Below, piece by piece: positions 1 through 4,507 of a stretch of DNA of 6,400 bases. The number at the start of each line of letters is the position of its first letter. Position 1 is the stretch's first letter. Source of the stretch: an uncultured Gemmiger sp. GTDB lineage: Bacteria; Bacillota; Clostridia; Oscillospirales; Ruminococcaceae. The DNA lies in contig CALWNS010000209.1 in the NCBI GenBank assembly GCA_944382805.1, positions 1-6,400 on the forward strand, given 5' to 3'. The position numbers and the translations under genes were made by a program. Below the pieces are notes generated by a model, which was given only the letters and a program-made list of their open reading frames with translations, was not told the DNA's origin and ran no database searches.

Positions 1-144
1 TTCCATCGGCGCGGCATCGGTTTCTTCCATCGCTCCGCTGGCGTTGGCCGCGCCGCCGGAACTGCCGCACCCGGCCAGCGCCGCCGTCAGGGCCAGCGCG
101 GCGGCCAGGGCGGCCAGCCGCTGCCCAAAGTTGCGCTTTTTCAT
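1..144 (-). CDS. N-terminus of a predicted lipoprotein, cut by the left edge
   Basis: Only the first 48 codons lie in the window; the gene continues past position 1. The start ATG (144-142) follows an AAGGAG site at 160-155 with a 10-nt spacer. The peptide has a basic start (MKKRNFGQR), an Ala/Leu-rich hydrophobic stretch (about residues 10-24) and a lipobox ALAGC with Cys26. This is a type II signal peptide, so the mature protein should be lipid-anchored on the outer face of the membrane. After Cys26 comes a small-residue linker (Gly, Ser, Ala) and then an acidic, Met-containing stretch, typical of the flexible tether of Gram-positive lipoproteins. The functional domain lies outside the window. 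Such leaders occur on DUF4349-type proteins and on solute-binding proteins, but nothing here decides between them. The gene has its own promoter and is co-directional with the Asp-box membrane protein gene upstream. Confidence 0.85.
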   Translation of the reverse strand, partial: MKKRNFGQRLAALAAALALTAALAGCGSSGGAANASGAMEETDAAPME

Positions 145-192
145 CGGTCTCACTCTCCTTATTTGTGTCGCAAAAGGGGTTCTGCTGCCTTC

Positions 193-221
193 AGTATACC
201 ATACCGTTCCGCATTTTGCCA
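193..221 (-). promoter_or_regulatory. Extended -10 promoter for the lipoprotein gene
   Basis: On the minus strand the -10 is TATACT (198-193), preceded by TGG to give an extended -10 (TGnTATACT). A weak -35, TGGCAA (221-216), lies exactly 17 nt upstream. Transcription should start near 186, leaving a leader of about 40 nt with the AAGGAG site. The poor -35 with a good extended -10 would suit a promoter helped by an activator, and a direct repeat lies immediately upstream of the -35. Confidence 0.65.
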
Positions 222-237
222 TTACAAGTCGTTACAA
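222..237 (-). promoter_or_regulatory. 10-bp-period direct repeat abutting the -35, possible activator site
   Basis: The minus strand reads TTGTAA-N4-TTGTAA (237-232 and 227-222), two identical hexamers one helical turn apart, ending directly against the -35 hexamer at 221-216. Tandem half-sites with a 10-11 bp period next to a weak -35 are the usual layout for OmpR/PhoB-family response regulators. That a regulator binds here is an inference; no regulator gene is in the window, and a chance repeat in this AT-richer gap is possible. Confidence 0.35.
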
Positions 238-254
238 AACGCCGGAAAGCGCGC

Positions 255-1823
255 TCATTCCTCCCACTGCCAGGGGCCTTGCAGCGCCGGCGCGCTGAAC
301 ACGGCGCTCTTTTCTCCATAATTCCCCTGCGTCAGCGTCAGCCGCCAGCGCCCGTCCGCGCCAAGGCTCAGCCCGGTGGCGCTGTACAGGTAGGGCAGCC
401 CGCAGTCCGCCCAAGGCAGGCTGATCTCGGCCCAGCTGGTCCCGCCGTCCGCCGTGGCCAGCAGGTAGGGCCAGTCGTTGTCCGGGCCGCTTTGCAAAGA
501 AAGCACGGCGTGCCCTGCGTCCGCCACACAGACGCCCAGCAGCGGCTGGCCGCTGTGCTCCGTCTGCACGGCGCAGCGCTGCCAGCTCTGCCCCTGGTCA
601 AACGAAAAATACAGTTCCCACGCCCCGCCGCTGGCCGGGGTATACGGCGTGCTGCGCGCGGCGTAGCCGGTGCCGTCGGGGGCAAAGCCGGCCCAGATGT
701 CGTCGCCCGTTTCGCCGCGGAACACCACCGTGCTCTGCCAGGCGGCCCCGCGGTCCCGCGTATACGCGCAGCGCACAGTGTCTGCACCGTACAGGCAGGC
801 AGCGGTCTGCTCGTCCTGGCGCACCATCGCGGCGGGCAGCCCGTCATCATAAAAGTACAGCGTGTCCTGCCAGTCCTCCGGCTCTATTTCCGGCCCGGAA
901 AAGCTCGCCCCGCCGTCCCAGGTAAAATACACCCCGTCCCGCGTGGCCTCCCAATCGACCGTGCCCGTAAATTTCGGGCCGTACAGCGCAAGGTAGTCTG
1001 CGGCGTCGGCCTGCTGCGCGGCCTCGCTGTAATAGGTCAGGGTGACCGGCTCCAGCTCGGACATCAGCCGCCACAAAACCAGTTGGCCGCCCTCCTGCGC
1101 GTGGTCGCCGCCGTCCGGCAGCGCCACCGCCCAGTATGCCTGCGTCCCGCTGCGGTTATCAGGCAGCAGCAGGGCGGTGGGCGGCGCCCCTTTGCTGGGG
1201 TCCTGCGTCGTAAAGTAGTTGTAGCCGTCCGGCGGGATCACGCGGATCTCGTCACCCTCCACGATCAGGCGCCAGCCGGGGTACTGTATATCTGCGTTCT
1301 CCCGCCAGGTCCCGTCCGGCAGCCGCAGGCCGGGGCCGTCCGTCCCGCCCGGGGCGGTGCAGAGCAGCGCGCCCTGGTAATAATAGCTTTCGTCCAGGCA
1401 GGCGGCCACGCCGGTATCCTGTGTCAGCCACTGGATGCGCAGCGCCCCTTTGGGCTTTTCCAGCTGCGCGCCGCCGGCCTGTACCGTCCCGGTCATGGGG
1501 TTTTGCCACAGCACCGCCACCGCCCCGCCGGGCGACCGGCTGACCACAAGCCCCAGCGCGGCCGCCCAGAACAGCGGCAGCAGAACGGCCAGGCAGGCTA
1601 TGCCCGCCACCCGCCGCGTGCGGGCGGCTTTGGGGCTGCGGGGCGGCACCCGCTGCCCGGCCAGCCACAGCAGCAGCGCCCCCGCCAGCAGCGCCAGCGC
1701 CCCCGCCCAGGGCGGGACCACGCGGCCGCTGTGCAGGGTGAACAGCGACCAGGCCAGCGCCCCGCCCAGGCAGAGAACGCCCGCCGCGGCAATGGCAAGG
1801 TCGCGCCATCGGATCTGTTTCAT
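255..1823 (-). CDS. Membrane-anchored protein with four Asp-box (BNR-type) repeats
   Basis: This 522-residue protein has three predicted N-terminal membrane helices (about residues 9-29, 38-57 and 72-95) and then about 425 hydrophilic residues, probably extracellular. The C-terminal half carries four Asp boxes of the form S/T-x-D-x-G-x-x-W/F: TWDGGASF (301-308), TRDRGAAW (355-362), SFDQGQSW (407-414) and TADGGTSW (457-464). Their regular 50-54 residue spacing is that of beta-propeller blades, as in sialidase-fold and YCF48-like proteins. No sialidase FRIP motif or obvious catalytic Arg triad is seen, so binding or scaffolding is likelier than catalysis, and the ligand is unknown. Start choice: ATG at 1823 with AAAGGAG at 1837-1831 and a 7-nt spacer. 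GTG directly before it is too close to the site, and the frame opening further upstream runs into hisS. It lies 73 bp after hisS, probably expressed by read-through. I do not recognise a named family. Confidence 0.85.
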   Translation of the reverse strand: MKQIRWRDLAIAAAGVLCLGGALAWSLFTLHSGRVVPPWAGALALLAGALLLWLAGQRVPPRSPKAARTRRVAGIACLAVLLPLFWAAALGLVVSRSPGGAVAVLWQNPMTGTVQAGGAQLEKPKGALRIQWLTQDTGVAACLDESYYYQGALLCTAPGGTDGPGLRLPDGTWRENADIQYPGWRLIVEGDEIRVIPPDGYNYFTTQDPSKGAPPTALLLPDNRSGTQAYWAVALPDGGDHAQEGGQLVLWRLMSELEPVTLTYYSEAAQQADAADYLALYGPKFTGTVDWEATRDGVYFTWDGGASFSGPEIEPEDWQDTLYFYDDGLPAAMVRQDEQTAACLYGADTVRCAYTRDRGAAWQSTVVFRGETGDDIWAGFAPDGTGYAARSTPYTPASGGAWELYFSFDQGQSWQRCAVQTEHSGQPLLGVCVADAGHAVLSLQSGPDNDWPYLLATADGGTSWAEISLPWADCGLPYLYSATGLSLGADGRWRLTLTQGNYGEKSAVFSAPALQGPWQWEE

Positions 1824-1830
1824 CACGCGC

Positions 1831-1837
1831 CTCCTTT
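1831..1837 (-). promoter_or_regulatory. Ribosome binding site fixing the start of the Asp-box protein
   Basis: The minus strand reads AAAGGAG (1837-1831), then seven nucleotides, then ATG at 1823. The same frame stays open upstream to an ATG at 1955, but that ATG lies inside the hisS coding region and would add an unconvincing N-terminal extension. The Shine-Dalgarno site supports 1823 as the true start. Confidence 0.8.
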
Positions 1838-1858
1838 CCCCAAAAGCGAATAAGCAAA

Positions 1859-1888
1859 GCGGCAGGCAAGCGGCTGCTTGCCTGCCGC
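1859..1888 (-). terminator. Intrinsic terminator or attenuating hairpin after hisS
   Basis: A perfect 13-bp GC-rich stem (GCGGCAGGCAAGC paired with its complement) with a 4-nt loop lies 8 bp past the hisS stop. On the minus strand it is followed by TTTGCTTATTCGCTTTT, which is T-rich but broken by G and C. This suggests incomplete termination. The Shine-Dalgarno site of the next gene starts about 20 nt after the stem, with no clear promoter between, so some read-through is the likeliest source of downstream expression. On the plus strand no coding transcript is expected here. Confidence 0.7.
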
Positions 1889-1896
1889 AAAAAGGC

Positions 1897-3147
1897 TCAG
1901 TCTTTGCGCCCCAGCAGCTTGATATCCTCGTTGTCCGCAAAGGCCACCGCGCCAAAACCGGCGGCCTCCAGCGTGCCGAACTGTTTGCCCAGCTTGCGGG
2001 CCTGCGGCAGCACGGTCACATCGTAGCCGCTGCGCAGGCGCTCGGCCTTGGCCAGCACTTCGGCAAAATCGGCTTCGGGCAGGTAGAGCAGCGCCAGCTG
2101 CGGCTTTGCGCCGGGGATGGCGTACCCCTGCTCCAGCAGAATGCCGCACACGCGCTCAAACCCGATGGAAAAGCCCACCGCCGGCACTTTCTGGCCGATG
2201 AACTTGCCCACCATCTCGTCATACCGCCCGCCGCCGGCCACCGCGCCGGAAAACTGCGGGCAGGTCACCTCGAACACCATGCCGGTATAATACCCCTGCC
2301 CGCGCACCAGGCTGGGGCAGTAGGCCACGCCGTAGCGCCCGGCGGCCAGTTTTTCGGCGGTGGAAAGCACATACTGCAGGTCTTTGGCCAGCTCCGCGCC
2401 CTGCGGCCCGCAGGCGGCGGCCACGGCGTTCAGGCTGAAATCCCCGCCGCGCAAAAATTCGTCCAGCGCCGCCACGGCCGCGGCCGGGCAGCCCTTTTCC
2501 TCCAGTTCGGCGCGCACGCCGTCCGCGCCCACCTTGTCCAGCTTGTCAAAGCTGACGCAGACCGAATCGAGCGTATCCGGCGCAAAGCCCATGCCGCTGA
2601 GCATCGCGCGCAGGATGCGCCGGTCGTTCACGTTGACCGTAAAGCCGGAAAAGCCGATGCGCAGCAAGGCGCGCGCCGTCACGTCGATCAGTTCCAGCTC
2701 GGCGTTGGGGCTTTCGTCGCCCAGGATGTCGATGTCGCACTGCACGAACTCGCGCAGGCGGCCCTTCTGCGGGCGTTCGGCGCGGTAGACGCGGTCGGTC
2801 TGGATGACCTTGAACGGGTGGGGCAGGGCGGCGCGGTTGGCCGCATAGTAGCGCGAAAGCGGCAGCGTCAGGTCGTAGCGCAGGCCCATGTCGGCCAGCG
2901 CGGCCTCGTCGCCGCTGCGCAGCGCGGCGGCCAGCTTGTCCCCGCGTTTCAGCACCTTGAAGATCAGGTTCAAATTGTCCCCGCCGTCGCTTTTGTCCAG
3001 GTTTTCCAGGTCCTCCAGGATGGGGGTGGAGATGCGCTGGAACCCGGCCGCGCGGTAGGTGGCAAGGATCTCGCCCTGGATATAGTCGCGCAGGGCCTGC
3101 TCTTTCGGCAGCAGGTCGCGCATTCCCTTTAAGGGTTGTGTTTTCAT
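1897..3147 (-). CDS. hisS: Histidyl-tRNA synthetase (eukaryotic/archaeal-like core motifs)
   Basis: This cytoplasmic class II synthetase joins histidine to tRNA-His using ATP. It has 416 residues. Motif 1 is around 35-45 (GFQRISTPILE). Motif 2 is around 113-143, with YRAERPQKGRLREF giving the ATP-binding Arg122 and Glu124. The histidine-binding HisA motif is LVRGQGYYTG (280-289), keeping the catalytic Arg282. Motif 3 follows GGGRYD (305-310) as VGFSIGFERV (324-333) with Arg332. Between them lie LRYDLT (89-94), NVNDRR (172-177) and DKLDKVG (201-207), which resemble eukaryotic/archaeal HisRS more than the usual bacterial LRPEGT and NSxG versions. The final 68 residues look like a shortened anticodon-binding domain. 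Retention of Arg282 and of this domain argues against the HisZ regulatory paralogue. ATG at 3147 has AAAGGAG at 3163-3157. The aspS partner common beside hisS in Firmicutes is absent here. Confidence 0.95.
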   Translation of the reverse strand: MKTQPLKGMRDLLPKEQALRDYIQGEILATYRAAGFQRISTPILEDLENLDKSDGGDNLNLIFKVLKRGDKLAAALRSGDEAALADMGLRYDLTLPLSRYYAANRAALPHPFKVIQTDRVYRAERPQKGRLREFVQCDIDILGDESPNAELELIDVTARALLRIGFSGFTVNVNDRRILRAMLSGMGFAPDTLDSVCVSFDKLDKVGADGVRAELEEKGCPAAAVAALDEFLRGGDFSLNAVAAACGPQGAELAKDLQYVLSTAEKLAAGRYGVAYCPSLVRGQGYYTGMVFEVTCPQFSGAVAGGGRYDEMVGKFIGQKVPAVGFSIGFERVCGILLEQGYAIPGAKPQLALLYLPEADFAEVLAKAERLRSGYDVTVLPQARKLGKQFGTLEAAGFGAVAFADNEDIKLLGRKD

Positions 3148-3188
3148 GGTTGGCAGCTCCTTTTTTTGCTTGGCAAAGTTTCTTTATT

Positions 3189-3218
3189 ATCATAGCCCCG
3201 GCGGCGTGGTTTTGTCAA
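3189..3218 (-). promoter_or_regulatory. Sigma-A promoter for hisS
   Basis: The minus strand shows a perfect -35 TTGACA (3218-3213), an 18-nt spacer and -10 TATGAT (3194-3189). The start point would be near 3182, giving a leader of about 35 nt. That is far too short for a T-box or another tRNA-sensing leader, so hisS looks constitutively transcribed. The promoter lies in the 125-bp gap shared with the divergent transporter gene. Confidence 0.75.
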
Positions 3219-3253
3219 CCGAAACGGGCATACTGAATGGCAGGGAACTGCCC

Positions 3254-3263
3254 AAAGGAAGGG
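3254..3263 (+). promoter_or_regulatory. Ribosome binding site fixing the transporter start
   Basis: The purine run AAAGGAAGGG precedes ATG at 3273 by about 9 nt. The upstream in-frame ATG at 3237 has no Shine-Dalgarno site and would add twelve polar residues that this transporter family does not need. I see no convincing plus-strand promoter in the gap: CATACT at 3229-3234 and TATTAT at 3185-3190 lack good -35 partners. Confidence 0.65.
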
Positions 3264-3272
3264 AAACGCGCC

Positions 3273-4457
3273 ATGCCCAAAAAAACAAAACCGAACCGCG
3301 GCCCCCTGGTTTTGGCCGCCGGGGCCGCCGTACAGCTGCTTACCGGCATCCCGGCCGCCTGGGGCGTGTTCCAGCAGCCGGTCATGCAGGCGTACGCCTT
3401 TACCCGCGCCCAGGCCACGCTGGCTTTTGCGCTGCTGGTGGCCGGCTACGGCGTGGGCTGCGCCGCGGGCGGCCTTTTGCAGGACGCGCGCGGCCCGCGC
3501 CTGGCCGCCGGCTGGGGCGCGGCGCTGCTGGGCGGGGCGTTTGGGGCGGCCGCGCTGGTCCCGGCGGGCAACGCGCCGCTGTTTTTGCTTGTATACAGCG
3601 TGCCGGCCGGCGTGGGCAGCGCGTTCCTGGCCCCGGCGGTGCTGGCCTGCGCGCAGAAATGGTACGCCGGCCGCAAAGGCCTGGCCACCGGCGTGACCGG
3701 CGCGGCCATGGGGCTTTCGGGCGCATTCCTTACGCTGTTTGTGCGCGGGGTGGGCGGGCGCTGGGGGATGCGCGCCTGCTTTGCGGCGCTGGGGGCCGTG
3801 GCGCTGGCCGTGTGCGGGGCCGGGGCCGCCGTATTGCGGGACCCGCCCCGCCCCCAAAGCGCCCCGCCCGCCGGGATGCCGCCGCGCGCCGTGCTGCGCA
3901 CGCGGCAGTACAGGCTCTGCGTGGCCGGCGTGGCGCTGGCCTCGCCGCCGGTGCTGCTGTTAAGCCCGGAGATCCTTTCCATCGCCGCCGCCCGCGGCCT
4001 GCCGCAGTCCTTCGCCCCGCTGTGCGTGGTGCTGGGCGCGGCGTCCTCGGCCGCCGGGCGGCTGCTGTGCCCGGCGGCCAGCGACCGCCTGGGCCGCGAG
4101 CCGGTCCTGTACGCCGTCTATGCCGGGCTGGGGGCCGGCTCGCTGCTGTTTGCCTTTGCCCGCGGGTGGTGGCTGACGGCGGCCTATGCGGGGCTGACCT
4201 TTTTCTATTCCGGCGGGGCGGCCGTGCAGCCCGCGCTCAACACCGACCTGTTCGGGCTGCGCTGCGCGGGGGTCAACTACGGCTTTTTGGCGCTGGGCAT
4301 GAGCGCCGGCAGCCTGCTGAGCTACGCCGGCAGCCAGCTGCTGCCCCTGCCGGCGCGCCATGCGGCGGCGGTGGTCTGCGCGGCGGGCGGGCTTTTGTGC
4401 TTTGCGCTTGTAAAACCTTTATGTCAAACCGGTACAGAAGTTGCAAAAAAGAAGTAG
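3273..4457 (+). CDS. OFA-family major facilitator transporter
   Basis: This 394-residue inner-membrane protein has about twelve hydrophobic segments, the usual MFS length. Features of the oxalate:formate antiporter (OFA) family are visible: GIPAAWGVFQQPV in helix 1 (25-37); the motif-A loop GGLLQDARGPR (66-76); the helix 4-5 signature KWYAGRKGLATG (129-140); the second-half repeat AGRLLCPAASDRLGR (261-275); and NTDLFGLRCAGVNYG (323-337) leading into helix 11. The family moves small carboxylates, but substrates differ widely. Oxalate transporter OxlT needs a helix-11 lysine, and none is seen after NYG here (the aligned site looks like Met343), so oxalate is unlikely; this alignment is by eye. 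The start at 3273 is set by AAAGGAAGGG. Expression diverges from hisS. No terminator follows before the next gene, whose promoter overlaps this 3' end. The tail ends in AKKK, a normal cytoplasmic basic end. Confidence 0.88.
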   Translation: MPKKTKPNRGPLVLAAGAAVQLLTGIPAAWGVFQQPVMQAYAFTRAQATLAFALLVAGYGVGCAAGGLLQDARGPRLAAGWGAALLGGAFGAAALVPAGNAPLFLLVYSVPAGVGSAFLAPAVLACAQKWYAGRKGLATGVTGAAMGLSGAFLTLFVRGVGGRWGMRACFAALGAVALAVCGAGAAVLRDPPRPQSAPPAGMPPRAVLRTRQYRLCVAGVALASPPVLLLSPEILSIAAARGLPQSFAPLCVVLGAASSAAGRLLCPAASDRLGREPVLYAVYAGLGAGSLLFAFARGWWLTAAYAGLTFFYSGGAAVQPALNTDLFGLRCAGVNYGFLALGMSAGSLLSYAGSQLLPLPARHAAAVVCAAGGLLCFALVKPLCQTGTEVAKKK

Positions 4458-4469
4458 AACAGTTACAAT
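4441..4469 (+). promoter_or_regulatory. Internal promoter for the Wzy_C-like gene
   Basis: TTGCAA (4441-4446), a 17-nt spacer and TACAAT (4464-4469) form a good sigma-A match in an AT-rich pocket covering the last codons and stop of the transporter gene. The start point would be near 4476, giving a leader of about 30 nt. It lets the downstream gene be made apart from the transporter and argues against the ATG at 4478, which would be nearly leaderless. Confidence 0.6.
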
Positions 4470-4496
4470 AATAGGGTATGTCCAAACCTGTGTCAA

Positions 4497-4504
4497 AAGG
4501 GGGA
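4497..4504 (+). promoter_or_regulatory. Ribosome binding site fixing the Wzy_C-like start
   Basis: AAGGGGGA ends three nucleotides before ATG at 4508, and its AAGG part lies 7 nt from the ATG. The alternative in-frame ATG at 4478 has only AGGG ending one nucleotide before it, too close to act, so 4508 is preferred. Confidence 0.65.
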
Positions 4505-4507
4505 ACT

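Noticed and set aside
145..254. Possible terminator after the Asp-box protein gene
   Set aside because: The GCGCGC...GGCGTTTT stretch just past the stop has a T-run but only a weak 3-4 bp stem, not enough to support a terminator.
165..1853. Long plus-strand open frame (562 codons) opposite the Asp-box protein gene
   Set aside because: It is rich in Arg, Pro, Ala and Gln with no domain, membrane or motif pattern and no Shine-Dalgarno site. It mirrors the GC-rich codon use of the minus-strand gene, whose Asp boxes and start site are convincing.
1435..3132. Long plus-strand open frame (565 codons) opposite hisS
   Set aside because: The minus strand encodes an unmistakable HisRS with all class II motifs. 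The antisense frame is low-complexity and has no ribosome binding site.
3212..3238. Divergent promoter for the transporter sharing the TTGTCAA region
   Set aside because: TTGTCA on the plus strand is only 11-13 nt from the CATACT and TACTGA candidates, too short for a sigma-A promoter. The transporter promoter is left unassigned.
3148..3272. T-box or other riboswitch upstream of hisS
   Set aside because: The gap is 125 bp, the promoter leaves only about 35 nt of leader, and no T-box consensus (TGGNACC-type) or terminator hairpin is present.
3146..4471. Alternative plus-strand frame over the transporter
   Set aside because: It gives an Arg/Gly-rich product with no membrane helices, while the frame starting at 3273 gives a full MFS protein with OFA motifs.
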